From Massilia yuzhufengensis (GTDB lineage Bacteria > Pseudomonadota > Gammaproteobacteria > Burkholderiales > Burkholderiaceae_D): a stretch of DNA of 64,000 bases. The position numbers and the translations under genes were made by a program. This document shows positions 8,742 through 18,438 of the stretch, piece by piece; position 1 is the stretch's first letter; each line of letters starts with the position of its first letter. Where the stretch lies: contig NZ_FOLD01000001.1 of assembly GCF_900112225.1 (NCBI RefSeq), positions 359,006 to 423,005 on the forward strand. Reading direction: 5' to 3'. A model generated the notes under the pieces. That model was given only the letters and a program-made list of their open reading frames with translations. It ran no database searches and was not told where the DNA came from.

Positions 8742-9268
8742 AGGCAGCTGCACAATTCGGCGCACAGCTTGGCGCTCTGCGTGAACGCGCGCAAACCTGG
8801 TGGCTGGGCCGCACCGAGCAGGAGCGCAAGTTCCTGGCGGTGGGCGCGGGCATCGTGGTGGTGTCGCTGGTCTACGCGCTGCTGCTGGCCCCGGCCGTCG
8901 AGGGACGCGACAATCTGCGCCGCGCGCTGCCGCAATTGCGCCAGCAGGCGGCCCAGCTGCAGACCATGGCCGCCGAAGCGCAGGCCCTGTCCGCCACCCC
9001 GGCGCCGTCGGCGCCGCCCATGACGCGCGAGGCGCTGGTGGCCAGCATGGCCCAGCGCAGCCTGGTGGCCGGCTCCATCACCATGACCGGCGAATACGCC
9101 AAGGCCCAGTTCAATGGCGTGTCCTTCGCCAATCTGGTGTCCTGGCTCGACGCCCAGCGCCGCGAGAACCGCATCCAGGTGCAGGACGCCGCATTTACCG
9201 CGCTGCCCGCGGTGGGACAGGTCGATGCCACGCTCACCCTGCGCCAGGCCAGCGCGACCGCCCAATGA
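8738..9268 (+). CDS. gspM: Type II secretion inner-membrane protein GspM
   Basis: Inner-membrane protein of 176 aa that pairs with GspL. After about 30 cytoplasmic residues (WWLGRTEQERKFLA is the typical GspM pre-membrane segment) comes one transmembrane helix (about 33-52), a periplasmic coiled coil (LRQQAAQLQTMAAEAQAL) and a small ferredoxin-like domain. Both ends overlap neighbours by ATGA (gspL and gspN), so translation is probably coupled. Confidence 0.92.
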   Translation: MKAAAQFGAQLGALRERAQTWWLGRTEQERKFLAVGAGIVVVSLVYALLLAPAVEGRDNLRRALPQLRQQAAQLQTMAAEAQALSATPAPSAPPMTREALVASMAQRSLVAGSITMTGEYAKAQFNGVSFANLVSWLDAQRRENRIQVQDAAFTALPAVGQVDATLTLRQASATAQ

Positions 9269-10038
9269 AGCGCCTGCTCCTGTGGCTGGCGCCGGTGGTG
9301 CTGGCCGTGCTCGTTACCGTGCTCGCCTTCCTGCCCGCTGCGTGGCTGGGGCCGATGGTTGAACAGCAGACCGCCGGTCGTTTGACTCTCGGGGATGCGC
9401 AGGGTACGCTCTGGAACGGCTCAGCCTTTATCGGCGGGGCGCCGGGCGAGGGCGGGGCTGTGACGCCGCTGCTGCCGGGACGCTTCGCGTGGCGCCTGTC
9501 ACCGCTGGTGCTGTTCGGCCAGGTCAACGTGGAACTGGAAAACCCGCAAGCACTCGCGCGCAAGGTCGCCATCAACGGCAGCTGGTCGCAGTGGCAGGTG
9601 AGCAGTGGCGAACTGCTGCTGCCGGCCGAGGGCCTGTCCGGCCTGGGGGCGCCGCTCAACACGCTGGCGCCGTCCGGCACCATCCGCCTGGTGTGGAATA
9701 CGCTCGACCTGCTGCGCCAGCCCAATACGGTGGCGGTGCAGGGCCGTACGGTATTGAGCATGACCGACATGGGTTCGCGCATGTCGCCCATCAAGCCGCT
9801 GGGCAGTTATGAGATGGCGTTCGATTGGCGCGGCAGCCAGGCCGACCTGAACCTGCGCACCGTGCGCGGGGCGCTCGTGCTCACCGGCTCGGGTATGCTG
9901 CAAAACGGCCGCCTGCGCTTTTCCGGCCAGGCCTCGGCCGCACAAGGATACGAAGAGACGCTGGGTAACATGCTCAACCTGCTGGGCCAGCGCCGCATGG
10001 TGAACGGCAAGAACATAATCGCACTCGAGTTCAGATAA
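9265..10038 (+). CDS. gspN: Type II secretion protein GspN
   Basis: Inner-membrane anchored periplasmic protein of 257 aa found in a subset of type II systems; its precise role is not settled. An N-terminal membrane helix (about 3-27) is followed by a beta-rich domain with the GspN hallmark LTLGDAQGTLWNGSAFI and the later WRLSP and YEMAFDW segments. It overlaps gspM by 4 nt and gspD by 1 nt. The family assignment rests on the N-terminal signature and operon position. Confidence 0.88.
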   Translation: MKRLLLWLAPVVLAVLVTVLAFLPAAWLGPMVEQQTAGRLTLGDAQGTLWNGSAFIGGAPGEGGAVTPLLPGRFAWRLSPLVLFGQVNVELENPQALARKVAINGSWSQWQVSSGELLLPAEGLSGLGAPLNTLAPSGTIRLVWNTLDLLRQPNTVAVQGRTVLSMTDMGSRMSPIKPLGSYEMAFDWRGSQADLNLRTVRGALVLTGSGMLQNGRLRFSGQASAAQGYEETLGNMLNLLGQRRMVNGKNIIALEFR

Positions 10039-12362
10039 TGAAAAAAATTTCCCGCAGCACGTTTGCTCCGACCGTTTCCCTCCCCCGGCTGCGCCGCCTC
10101 GCGGCCGGCGCCATGCTGTGCTGCGCCGCCACCCTGGCGCTGCCCCCGGCCCCGGCCCGGGCCCAGGACAGCGCCAATTCGGCGGCGCTGAGCTTCGTCA
10201 ACGCCGACATCGAATCGGTGATCAAGGCGATCGGCCACTACACCGGCATGACCTTCATCATCGACCCGCGCGTGAAGGGCACCATCACCCTGGTGTCGGA
10301 AAAATCGCTAAGCAAGACCCAGGCCTTCGGCCTGCTCACCTCGACCCTGCGCCTGCAGGGCTATGCCGTGGTGACCAGCGGCGACGGCTACGCCAAGGTG
10401 GTGCCGGAAGCCGAAGCCAAGGCCCAGTCCTCGCCGACCCAGGTCGGCGGCGTGCGCGCCAGCCGCGCCACCGGCGACCAGATCGCCACCCAGGTGTTCT
10501 ACCTGTCATATGAATCGGCGGCCAACCTCACCGCCGTGCTGCGTCCCTTGATTTCGCCGAATAATTCCATCATGGCGAACCCGGGCAACAACACCCTCGT
10601 CATCACCGACTACGCCGACAACCTGCGCCGCCTGGCCAAGATCATCGGCGCGCTCGATACGCCGGTCGCAGCCGACCTCGACGTCATCCCGGTGCGCAAC
10701 GCCATCGCCAGCGACATCGCGGCCCTGGTGTCGCGCCTGATGGAGCCGGCCGCCGGCGGCGACTCGGGCCGGGTCTCGGTACTGGCCGACCCACGCACCA
10801 ACTCGGTGGTGGTGCGCGCGCCGTCCCAGGCGCGCGCCAACCTGGCCAAGTCGCTCATCGCGCGCCTCGACCAGCAGACTTCGTCGCAAGGCAATATCCA
10901 TGTCGTCTACCTGAAAAACGCCGACGCCAGCCGCGTGGCCCAGACCCTGCGCGCGGTGGTGTCGCAGGATTCCTCGGCGGTGCCGGTGCAGCAGCAGGGC
11001 ACCTCGGGCGGCTCGATCCAGTCCGGCGCCACCTCCGGTGGTGGCGGCCTGGGCGGCCAGCAGGGCCAGCAGAGCAGCACCGGCATGGGCGGCACCGGCA
11101 ACACCTTCGGCCAGCAGAGCCAGCTCACCGCCAGCGGCGCCGGCGGCGGCCAGGGTTCCGGCTTCATCCAGGCCGATGCCTCCACCAACAGCCTGATCAT
11201 CACCGCGCCGGACGCCGTCTACCGCAACCTGCGCAACGTCATCGACCAGCTCGACGTGCGCCGCGCCCAGGTGTACATCGAGGCGCTGGTGGTCGAAGTG
11301 ACCTCCAACAAGGCCTCGGAATTCGGCGTGCAATGGGTCGGCGCCAGCGGCGACTCGGACAGCAAGTACCGCATCGGCGGCCTGCAATCCTTCGCCACCA
11401 CCGGCGGCAGCAATATCGTCAACCTGGCCGCCGCAGCACGTGGCGGACTGTCCGGCGACTCGATTCCTTCGCTGCCGGGCGGCCTGTCGATCGGCCTGTT
11501 CCGCCAGGTGGGCGGCGAGCTCGGGCTCGGCGCGATTGCCCGCTTCCTCGAGAACGACGGCAACGCCAACATCCTGTCCACGCCCAACATGATCACGCTC
11601 GACAACGAACTGGCCACCATCAAGGTCGGCCAGAACGTGCCGATCATCACCGGTTCCTTCACCACCGGCACCAGCGGCAGCTCCAACCCGTTCCAGACCA
11701 TCGACCGCAAGGACGTCGGCCTGCTGCTCAAGGTGCGCCCGCAGATCTCGGAAGGGGGTACCATCAAGATGGCGATCTACCATGAGAACTCGAGCGTCGA
11801 CACGTCCACCCGCACGCTGTCCTCCGGCGTGACCACCAATGTGCGCGCGATCGAAAGCAACGTGCTGGCCGATGACGGCCAGATCATCGTGCTCGGCGGC
11901 CTCATCGAAGACACCGAGGGCGATGGCGAAGAGAAAGTACGCGGCCTGGGCGACATCCCGATCCTTGGCAACCTGTTCAAGTACCGCAGCCGCACCCGGA
12001 CCAAGACCAACCTGATGGTGTTCCTGCGCCCGGTCGTGGTGCGCAGCAAGGAAGCGTCGAACTCGCTTGCCATGGACCGTTACGACTACATGCGCGCCGT
12101 CGGCGCGGCCGGCCAGACCGGCGAAGACTCGGTGCTGATGCGCAACCTCGGCGCACCGCTGCTGCCGCCGCTGGTCAATGGCCAGCCACCGGCTGGCGGC
12201 GCGATGGCGACCGCACCGGTGCAGGCAGCACCGGCGGCCGGCAGCGCGCCCGGCGCGGCGGCAGGCCAGGCAACCCAGGAGCAATTGCGCCAGGGCCAGC
12301 AAACCCAGCCCGCCACGCCGCAGTCCCAGTTCCGTCCGGTAACGCCACCGACCCGGAAATAA
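10038..12362 (+). CDS. gspD: Type II secretion outer-membrane secretin GspD
   Basis: Secretin of 774 aa forming the outer-membrane exit channel. Order of parts: signal peptide (about 1-43, ending ARA-QD); N0 domain ([21 protein letters not shown]); N1-N3 domains, with a Gly/Ser/Gln-rich insertion of about 55 residues near 320-375 inside N3; the C-terminal secretin domain with VPIITGSF and the conserved [12 protein letters not shown]; and a tail rich in Gln, Pro and Ala after about 705. The tail has no obvious pilotin-binding signature. No pilotin gene is in the operon. Confidence 0.96.
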   Translation: MKKISRSTFAPTVSLPRLRRLAAGAMLCCAATLALPPAPARAQDSANSAALSFVNADIESVIKAIGHYTGMTFIIDPRVKGTITLVSEKSLSKTQAFGLLTSTLRLQGYAVVTSGDGYAKVVPEAEAKAQSSPTQVGGVRASRATGDQIATQVFYLSYESAANLTAVLRPLISPNNSIMANPGNNTLVITDYADNLRRLAKIIGALDTPVAADLDVIPVRNAIASDIAALVSRLMEPAAGGDSGRVSVLADPRTNSVVVRAPSQARANLAKSLIARLDQQTSSQGNIHVVYLKNADASRVAQTLRAVVSQDSSAVPVQQQGTSGGSIQSGATSGGGGLGGQQGQQSSTGMGGTGNTFGQQSQLTASGAGGGQGSGFIQADASTNSLIITAPDAVYRNLRNVIDQLDVRRAQVYIEALVVEVTSNKASEFGVQWVGASGDSDSKYRIGGLQSFATTGGSNIVNLAAAARGGLSGDSIPSLPGGLSIGLFRQVGGELGLGAIARFLENDGNANILSTPNMITLDNELATIKVGQNVPIITGSFTTGTSGSSNPFQTIDRKDVGLLLKVRPQISEGGTIKMAIYHENSSVDTSTRTLSSGVTTNVRAIESNVLADDGQIIVLGGLIEDTEGDGEEKVRGLGDIPILGNLFKYRSRTRTKTNLMVFLRPVVVRSKEASNSLAMDRYDYMRAVGAAGQTGEDSVLMRNLGAPLLPPLVNGQPPAGGAMATAPVQAAPAAGSAPGAAAGQATQEQLRQGQQTQPATPQSQFRPVTPPTRK

Positions 12363-12369
12363 GCCGACC

Positions 12370-13791
12370 ATGAACAATCTGTTGCCTTACGCCTTCGCCC
12401 GCGACCACAATTTGCTGGCGCGCAGCAGCGACGAAGCGGGCCAGGCCATCGAAGTGCTGGTCTCCGGCGCCACCGCGCCCGCCGCCATCGCCGAGGTGTC
12501 GCGCCGCTTCGGCCGCATCGCCCTGCGCCGCCTCGACCGTGGCGAGCTCGACGACGCCATCGCCAAGGCCTATGCCGGCGCCGGCGGCGACGCCTCGCAG
12601 GTGGTGGACGAATTCGACGCCGACCTCGACCTGACCAAGCTGCTGCAGGACGTGCCGGCCATCGAAGACCTGCTCGAATCCTCCGACGACGCGCCCGTCA
12701 TCCGCATGATCAATGCGCTGCTTACGCAATCGCTGCGCGAAGGCGCGTCTGACATCCATATCGAACCCTTCGAGCAGACCTCGGTGGTGCGCTTCCGCGT
12801 CGACGGCGCGCTGCGCGACATCGTGCGCCCCCGGAAAGCCATCCACGCCTCGCTCATTTCGCGAATCAAGATCATGTCGCAGCTCGACATCGCCGAGAAG
12901 CGCCTGCCGCAAGATGGTCGCATCACCCTGCGCATCGGCGGCAAGCCGGTCGACGTGCGGGTGTCCACGCTCCCTACCGGCCACGGCGAGCGCGCCGTGC
13001 TGCGCCTGCTCGACAAAGAAGCCGGCCGGCTCGACCTGAGCCATCTCGGGATGGCGCCCGACATGCTGCCGCAGTTCGACCGCCTGATCAACCAGCCGCA
13101 CGGCATCGTGCTGGTCACCGGCCCGACCGGTTCGGGCAAGACCACCACCCTGTACGCCGCGCTGTCGCGCCTGAATGCCTCGACCACCAACATCATGACG
13201 GTGGAAGACCCGATCGAGTACGACCTCAACGGCGTCGGCCAGACCCAGGTCAATGCCCGCATCGACATGAGCTTTGCCAAGGCCCTGCGCGCGATCCTGC
13301 GCCAGGACCCGGACGTCATCATGATCGGCGAGATCCGCGACCTCGAAACCGCGCAAATCGCCGTGCAGGCTTCGCTCACCGGCCACCTGGTGCTGGCCAC
13401 CCTGCACACGAATGACGCGGCCTCGGCCGTCACGCGCCTGCTGGACATGGGGATCGAACCCTTCCTGTTATCGTCCTCCCTGCTGGGCGTGATGGCGCAG
13501 CGCCTGGTGCGCAAACTCTGCACCCACTGCAAGGTGCAGGACGCCACCGGCTGGCATGCGGCGGGCTGCGAGCGTTGCGGCCACACCGGCTACCACGGCC
13601 GGGTCGGCGTCTACGAGCTGCTGGAAACCACCGAGGCGATCCGGGCCCAGATCCACAACCAGGCCTCCGAAGCCGACATCCGCGCCGCCGCCCAGAAGAC
13701 CGGCATGAAGATGATGCGCGAAGACGGCGAGCGCTGGCTGGCGGACGGCACCACGACACGCGCCGAGCTGGTGCGCGTGACCAAGGACTAA
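12370..13791 (+). CDS. gspE: Type II secretion ATPase GspE
   Basis: Cytoplasmic hexameric ATPase of 473 aa that powers pseudopilus assembly through GspL and GspF. The N-terminal domain (about 1-95) is followed by the RecA-like core: Walker [11 protein letters not shown] near 250, the Asp box MTVEDPIEY, Walker [10 protein letters not shown] near 315, and the His box [14 protein letters not shown]-terminal zinc motif is present as CTHC and CERC near 383-400. Its spacer of 12 residues is much shorter than the roughly 30 found in classical GspE proteins. Confidence 0.95.
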   Translation: MNNLLPYAFARDHNLLARSSDEAGQAIEVLVSGATAPAAIAEVSRRFGRIALRRLDRGELDDAIAKAYAGAGGDASQVVDEFDADLDLTKLLQDVPAIEDLLESSDDAPVIRMINALLTQSLREGASDIHIEPFEQTSVVRFRVDGALRDIVRPRKAIHASLISRIKIMSQLDIAEKRLPQDGRITLRIGGKPVDVRVSTLPTGHGERAVLRLLDKEAGRLDLSHLGMAPDMLPQFDRLINQPHGIVLVTGPTGSGKTTTLYAALSRLNASTTNIMTVEDPIEYDLNGVGQTQVNARIDMSFAKALRAILRQDPDVIMIGEIRDLETAQIAVQASLTGHLVLATLHTNDAASAVTRLLDMGIEPFLLSSSLLGVMAQRLVRKLCTHCKVQDATGWHAAGCERCGHTGYHGRVGVYELLETTEAIRAQIHNQASEADIRAAAQKTGMKMMREDGERWLADGTTTRAELVRVTKD

Positions 13792-13795
13792 GCCG

Positions 13796-15016
13796 ATGCC
13801 AGCCTTCCGCTACGAGGCCGTGGACGCGGCCGGCGCCACCCGCAAGGGCGTGGTCAACGCCGACAACCCGCGTTCGGCCAGGTCCGACCTGCGCACCCAG
13901 GGGCTTACGCCCCTGTCGGTGGAGCAGATCGCGGCCCAGGTCGACGACGCCGGCGTGGCGCGCTCGCGCGGTTTCGGCGAGCGCCTGTCGCAAATCGAGC
14001 TGGCCCTGTTCACCCGCCAGCTGGCCAGCCTGCTGGAAGCCGGGCTGCCGCTGGAACAGGCGTTTACGGCCCTGCTGGAGCAGGCCGAGCGCCCTTATGT
14101 GCGCGACCTGATCGCCTCGATCCGTTCCGAAGTCATCGGCGGCGCCGCCTTCTCCAGCGCGCTGTCGCGCCATCCGCGCGATTTCGCCGACATCTACCGC
14201 GCGCTGGTGTCGTCGGGCGAGCAGATCGGCCAGCTCTCGCGCGTGCTGTCGCGCCTGGCCGACTACATCGAGCGCCGCAATGCGCTGGTGCAAAAGGTGC
14301 GCCTGGCCTTCACTTATCCGGCCATCGTCACCGTGGTGGCGTTCGCCATCGTGATCTTCCTGCTCACCTACGTGGTGCCGCAGATCGTCTCGGTGTTCGC
14401 CAACACCAAGCAAAAGCTGCCCTTCCTGACGGTGGCCATGCTGGCCGTGTCGGACTTCGTGCGCGACTACGGCATCTATGTCGGCATCCTGCTCATTGGC
14501 GCGTTCTGGCTGTGGCGCCGGGCGCTGCGCAACCCCGACCTGAAACGGCGCTGGCATACCTGGCTGCTCACCGCGCCCGTGTACGGCAAGTTCGAGCGCA
14601 GCCTGAACACGGCGCGCTTTGCCAGCACGCTGGCGATCACCACCGGTTCCGGCGTGCCCATCCTGCGCGCGCTGGAAACCAGCCGCGACACCTTGTCCAA
14701 CGTGGCCATGGCCGAACTGGTCGACCAGGCCACCGGCAGCGTGCGCGAAGGGGTCAGCCTGGCGCGCGCGCTGTCGGCGCAGAAGCTGTTCCCGCCGATG
14801 CTGGTGCACATGATCCGCGCCGGCGAAATCACCGGCGAGCTGCCCGCCATGCTCGAGCGCGCCGCCAATTCGCAGCAGGCCGACCTCGAGCGCCGCACGC
14901 TCACCATCGCCGGCCTGCTGGAACCGGTGCTGATCCTGGCCATGGGCCTGGTGGTGCTGCTGATCGTGCTGGCGGTGCTGATGCCGATCATTGAAATCAA
15001 CCAGCTGGTGCAGTGA
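13796..15016 (+). CDS. gspF: Type II secretion inner-membrane platform protein GspF
   Basis: Polytopic inner-membrane protein of 406 aa that forms the assembly platform with GspE and GspL. Two homologous GspF domains are visible, ELALFTRQLASLLEAGLPLEQAF near 66-88 and LNTARFASTLAITTGSGVPILRAL near 270-293. Transmembrane helices lie near 172-197, 224-240 and 375-398, the usual three. Start at ATG 13796, 4 nt after the gspE stop. Confidence 0.96.
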   Translation: MPAFRYEAVDAAGATRKGVVNADNPRSARSDLRTQGLTPLSVEQIAAQVDDAGVARSRGFGERLSQIELALFTRQLASLLEAGLPLEQAFTALLEQAERPYVRDLIASIRSEVIGGAAFSSALSRHPRDFADIYRALVSSGEQIGQLSRVLSRLADYIERRNALVQKVRLAFTYPAIVTVVAFAIVIFLLTYVVPQIVSVFANTKQKLPFLTVAMLAVSDFVRDYGIYVGILLIGAFWLWRRALRNPDLKRRWHTWLLTAPVYGKFERSLNTARFASTLAITTGSGVPILRALETSRDTLSNVAMAELVDQATGSVREGVSLARALSAQKLFPPMLVHMIRAGEITGELPAMLERAANSQQADLERRTLTIAGLLEPVLILAMGLVVLLIVLAVLMPIIEINQLVQ

Positions 15017-15041
15017 ACCTGGAAAGCATGCAAGGACACCG

Positions 15042-15764
15042 ATGAACAAGCGTTTGCCCCTCCTCTTCACCCTGCTCGCGCTGATCCTGCTGGCGGCCTC
15101 GCTCGCCTACTGGGTCCTGCAGCTGTACAAGCCGGCGCAGCGCCCGCTGGCGCCGGCGCCCGCCATGGCCCAGGCCGAGCCGAGCCCGGACGCCGCCGCC
15201 ACCCTGTTCGGCGGCCAGCCGACGGCGGTGGCCATCTCCAGCTACCAGCTCACCGGGGTGGTTTCGGCCGGCCGCGACAGCGCCGTGATCCTGGTGGCCG
15301 AAGGCTCGCCGCCGAAAGCGGTGCGCATCGGCCGCGAGATCGTGCCAGGCGTCACGGTCGCCGAAGTGCATCCGCGCTACGTGATGCTGTCCGAGGGCGG
15401 CATCATGAAACGCGTGGACATCGCCGCCGACGCCCGGGCGGCAGGCCAGCTGGGCGGCATGGCGCCGCCGCTGCCCGGACAGCCGATGGCGGTGGCGCCG
15501 CCCCCGGGCGTCGAGCCGCAGACCGCCCCCGGCGCCGTGGCCGTGCCATCGAACATGCAATCGGTCCCGCCACCCGGCGGCCCGCCGGACGGCACGCCGA
15601 CCACGCCGGAGAGCGCGGTGCCGGTGCCGGAACCGCAAGTGGATCCTTCCGAGCAGGCCGTGCAGCAGCAACCGGGGTATCCGCCGCCACCGAACCAGGT
15701 GCAGATGCCGCCGCCAACCCGGTCGGTGAACAGCCCGGTGGGGCAGCCGCCGCAGGTGCAGTAA
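15042..15764 (+). CDS. gspC: GspC-like type II secretion inner-membrane protein (HR domain, no PDZ)
   Basis: Protein of 240 aa with a membrane helix (about 5-27) and a periplasmic homology-region domain (about 55-130: YQLTGVVSAGRDSAVILVAEG, PKAVRIGREIVPGVTVAEV, YVMLSEGG). This domain connects the inner-membrane platform to the N0 domain of the secretin. The C-terminal 105 residues are rich in Pro, Gln and Val and contain neither a PDZ domain nor a coiled coil. Being last in the operon is unusual: in the classical order gspC is first. ATG 15042 gives the expected N-terminal anchor. A perfect stem-loop follows the stop. Confidence 0.82.
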   Translation: MNKRLPLLFTLLALILLAASLAYWVLQLYKPAQRPLAPAPAMAQAEPSPDAAATLFGGQPTAVAISSYQLTGVVSAGRDSAVILVAEGSPPKAVRIGREIVPGVTVAEVHPRYVMLSEGGIMKRVDIAADARAAGQLGGMAPPLPGQPMAVAPPPGVEPQTAPGAVAVPSNMQSVPPPGGPPDGTPTTPESAVPVPEPQVDPSEQAVQQQPGYPPPPNQVQMPPPTRSVNSPVGQPPQVQ

Positions 15765-15767
15765 ATG

Positions 15768-15795
15768 AACAACGCCGCAGTGATGCGGCGTTGTT
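15768..15795 (+). terminator. Stem-loop at the end of the gsp operon
   Basis: A perfect 12-bp stem (AACAACGCCGCA with TGCGGCGTTGTT) around a 4-base loop GTGA starts 4 nt after the gspC stop. The right arm ends in GTTGTTGT rather than a clean T run, so termination is likely but not certain. The next gene is convergent, so the hairpin may serve both strands. Confidence 0.7.
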
Positions 15796-15817
15796 GTAAG
15801 CGGTAATGCTTGCGCGC

Positions 15818-16552
15818 TCACCCCCTTCGCAAGGCCGTAAACGCCGCAAACTCCCACGACCTGAACCCCAGCAGCAAGGTATAGCCATCGCGCTCCTGCG
15901 CCGGCAGCTTGCGGTCGTTCCGGTGCAGCCGCGCCAGTTCTCCCGCCAGCTGTTCGATCTTCTGCCCCAGTTCCTGGGCGCTGGCCGGCGACAGGCGCGC
16001 CGGCAGGCACATCAGTGCTTCGCCCGGCCGGTCGAAACCGCCCGCGAAATAATCGGCCACCACGTGCTCGCGGAAGTAACGCTGCACCGGCCCGTCCGGC
16101 AGCCAGCGGAAAGCATTCGACACCCGCAGGCTGTAGCGGTTCAGGGGTTTGAGTTCGATCACGCCGAGCCGGTCGAGCTCGGCCAACAGGGTGATGCATT
16201 CCGGTTCGGTCAGCCGGTAGGTCTCGATCACCTGCTCCAGGCTCCAGTGCCCGAGGCAGCAGATCGCCATCAGCAGCAGGCGCGGATTGGCAACCAGCGA
16301 GGTTTCCTGCGGCAGGGTGAGGGCGTCGGCCTGCGGCCGTGCATCGGCCGCACGGCGCAGCACGTCTTCCAGCGCAATCCCGGTCACCTGGCAAATCTGC
16401 GCCAGCCGCGACAATGCCATGTCCTTCTGCCCGAACATCCGCTTGACGCTCGATTCGCTCACGCCGATACGGTCGGCCAGGCCTTTATAGGTGATGCCCG
16501 TCGCACGCAGTTCCGCGCGCAGCACGTCGAGTACCAGCTCTGGTGAGCTCAT
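15818..16552 (-). CDS. XRE-type helix-turn-helix regulator
   Basis: DNA-binding protein of 244 aa. An N-terminal lambda-repressor-like HTH lies at about 1-65 (LRATGITYKGLADRIGVSESSVKRMFGQKDMALSRLAQIC). A C-terminal domain of about 170 residues has the look of a conserved effector domain (LLMAICCLGHWSLEQVIETYRLTEPECITLLAELDRLGVIELKPL, itself winged-helix-like), but I recognise no ligand site. ATG 16552 is chosen because AGGA lies just upstream and the HTH then starts at once. A longer frame would begin inside the neighbouring inverted-repeat element. Convergent with gspC. Target unknown. Confidence 0.75.
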   Translation of the reverse strand: MSSPELVLDVLRAELRATGITYKGLADRIGVSESSVKRMFGQKDMALSRLAQICQVTGIALEDVLRRAADARPQADALTLPQETSLVANPRLLLMAICCLGHWSLEQVIETYRLTEPECITLLAELDRLGVIELKPLNRYSLRVSNAFRWLPDGPVQRYFREHVVADYFAGGFDRPGEALMCLPARLSPASAQELGQKIEQLAGELARLHRNDRKLPAQERDGYTLLLGFRSWEFAAFTALRRG

Positions 16553-16639
16553 GCGATTCCTGTCAGGTAGATAACTAAAAGAAAATGTACAGCCGAATTC
16601 CGCACGGCACAAGGGCTGTATACCTCCGTACCCTCGTAC

Positions 16640-16794
16640 CTTCGGGGTCAGGTCTGACATTCGGACACGAGCCCTGCACTAAACCCACTTCGATGACGTA
16701 GCGACACCGAATTGGCCTGTATCCCGCCCGGAATTCTCGGCGGGCCGGCTTTCACGGCCGAGTCCGTGTCCGAATGTCAGACCTGACCCCGAAG
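16640..16794. mobile_element. MITE-like element with 30-bp perfect terminal inverted repeats
   Basis: The arm at 16640-16669 is an exact reverse complement of 16765-16794 (30/30), with core TCAGGTCTGACATTCGGACA. The 95-bp interior contains smaller hairpins (CCCGCC..GGCGGG, GGCCG..CGGCC) and no coding capacity. Each arm carries an ATG reading MSDLTPK outward, so it can add false N-termini to flanking frames. No clear target-site duplication is visible. It lies between the XRE gene and the terminator of the hslVU operon. It could be a non-autonomous transposon or a REP-type element mobilised in trans. Confidence 0.7.
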
Positions 16795-16800
16795 TTGGGA

Positions 16801-16834
16801 AATAAAAAAGGCGGACACGCTCGCGCGGTCCGCC
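16801..16834 (-). terminator. Intrinsic terminator of the hslV-hslU-small protein operon
   Basis: On the minus strand a 7-bp stem GGCGGAC/GTCCGCC with a GC-rich loop is followed by a run of six T, 30 nt after the stop of the 66-aa gene. This is a canonical Rho-independent terminator. The right arm of the MITE-like element starts only 6 nt beyond it. Confidence 0.8.
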
Positions 16835-16862
16835 AAGGGGAATCGTCGGAAAGGAAGAGGGC

Positions 16863-17063
16863 TCAGTCGTCTTCCGCCACCAGCTTGGCTTTTTTCAGCG
16901 CGCGCTTGGCTTCCTGGCGCTCGCTGGCGAGCGGCTTGGCGTGGGCGCCGGCGGCGCGTGCCTTGGCCAGGGCGGCGATCGGGTTGCGCGGCTTGCCGAA
17001 GTTCTGGGATGGCTCGATCCGCAGCCGCATCTTTTGCCGGGTTGCCAGTGCCTTGTTCGCCAT
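16863..17063 (-). CDS. Small basic hypothetical protein downstream of hslU
   Basis: A 66-aa, Lys/Arg/Ala-rich protein (MANKALATRQKMRLRIEPSQ at the start, EDD at the end) without recognised domain, signal peptide or membrane segment. It is likely real: a very strong ribosome site (GGGAGGAGAGG) precedes the ATG, it starts 19 nt after hslU in the same direction, and a good terminator follows. Composition suggests nucleic-acid or ribosome binding, but this is only a guess. Confidence 0.7.
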   Translation of the reverse strand: MANKALATRQKMRLRIEPSQNFGKPRNPIAALAKARAAGAHAKPLASERQEAKRALKKAKLVAEDD

Positions 17064-17082
17064 CGTCCTCTCCTCCCTAGAA

Positions 17083-18438
17083 TTACAGCACGTAGCGCGA
17101 CAGGTCCTCGTTGATCGCGAGCTTGTCGAGCCGGTCGTTGACGTAGGCGGCGTCGATGGTCACCACCTGCTCCTTTTCGGCGCCGGCCGTGAACGAGACT
17201 TCCTCGAGCAGCTTTTCCATCACCGTGTACAGGCGGCGCGCGCCGATGTTCTCGGTGCGCTCGTTGACAGCGAACGCGATCTCGGCCAGGCGGTGGATGC
17301 CTTCGTCCAGGAAGTCGACGGTCACACCTTCGGTGGCCAGCAGCGCTTCGTACTGCTTGGTCAGGCTGGCGTCGGTCGAGGTCAGGATGCTCTTGAAGTC
17401 TTCGATCGACAGCGACTCGAGTTCGACCCGGATCGGGAAGCGGCCCTGCAGCTCCGGGATCAGGTCGGACGGCTTGGCCAGGTGGAAGGCGCCCGAGGCG
17501 ATGAACAGGATGTGGTCGGTCTTGATCATGCCGTACTTGGTGTTCACCGTCGTGCCCTCGACCAGCGGCAGCAGGTCGCGCTGCACGCCGGCGCGCGAGA
17601 CGTCGGCGCCGCCGTGCTCGGAGCGGGTGGCGATCTTGTCGATCTCGTCGAGGAACACGATGCCGTTCTGCTCGACGTTGGCGATGGCCTTCTGCTTGAG
17701 CTCATCCTCGTTGACCAGCTTGGCGGCTTCTTCATCCACCAGCAGCTTCATCGCGTCCTTGATCTTCATCTTGCGCGGCTTCTTGCGCGCGCCGCCGACA
17801 CCGGCGAACATCGACTTGATCTGCTCGGTCATTTCTTCCATGCCCGGCGGCGCCATGATCTCCATCTGCGGGGCGGCGTCGGTGACCTCGATCTCGATCT
17901 CGCGCTCGTCCAGCGAGCCTTCGCGCAGGCGCTTGCGGAAGGTCTGGCGGGTGGCGTCGCCTTCCTTCGGGTCGCTGCCGTTATTGACATTGAAGCCGAA
18001 GTCGCGCGCCGGCGGCACCAGGATGTCGATCACGCGGTCTTCGGCCGCATCCTCGGCGCGCTGGCGCACCTTTTTCTGCTCGCTGGCGCGGGTCTGCTTG
18101 ACGCCGATGTCGATCAGGTCGCGGATGATGGTGTCGACGTCGCGCCCGACGTAGCCGACCTCGGTGAACTTGGTGGCCTCGATCTTGATGAAGGGCGCGT
18201 CGGCCAGCTTGGCCAGGCGGCGCGCGATCTCGGTCTTGCCCACGCCGGTCGGGCCGATCATGAGGATGTTCTTGGGGGTGATCTCGTGGCGCAGCGGCTC
18301 GGCCACCTGCTGGCGGCGCCAGCGGTTGCGCAGCGCGATCGCGACCGCGCGCTTGGCCTTGCCCTGGCCGACCACGTGCTTGTCCAGCTCCGAGACGATC
18401 TCGGGCGGCGTCATGTTCATGATGGGGGACTGGTTCAT
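17083..18438 (-). CDS. hslU: ATP-dependent protease ATPase subunit HslU
   Basis: AAA+ unfoldase of 451 aa that feeds substrates to HslV in the cytoplasm. It has the typical N-terminus [32 protein letters not shown], Walker [10 protein letters not shown] near 63-71, [14 protein letters not shown] (pore loop), a charged I-domain (about 115-235), Walker [14 protein letters not shown], and the C-terminal tail ending DLSRYVL that docks into HslV. The ATG at 18438 overlaps the hslV stop by 4 nt; an internal ATG at 18420 is an alternative start. Confidence 0.97.
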   Translation of the reverse strand: MNQSPIMNMTPPEIVSELDKHVVGQGKAKRAVAIALRNRWRRQQVAEPLRHEITPKNILMIGPTGVGKTEIARRLAKLADAPFIKIEATKFTEVGYVGRDVDTIIRDLIDIGVKQTRASEQKKVRQRAEDAAEDRVIDILVPPARDFGFNVNNGSDPKEGDATRQTFRKRLREGSLDEREIEIEVTDAAPQMEIMAPPGMEEMTEQIKSMFAGVGGARKKPRKMKIKDAMKLLVDEEAAKLVNEDELKQKAIANVEQNGIVFLDEIDKIATRSEHGGADVSRAGVQRDLLPLVEGTTVNTKYGMIKTDHILFIASGAFHLAKPSDLIPELQGRFPIRVELESLSIEDFKSILTSTDASLTKQYEALLATEGVTVDFLDEGIHRLAEIAFAVNERTENIGARRLYTVMEKLLEEVSFTAGAEKEQVVTIDAAYVNDRLDKLAINEDLSRYVL

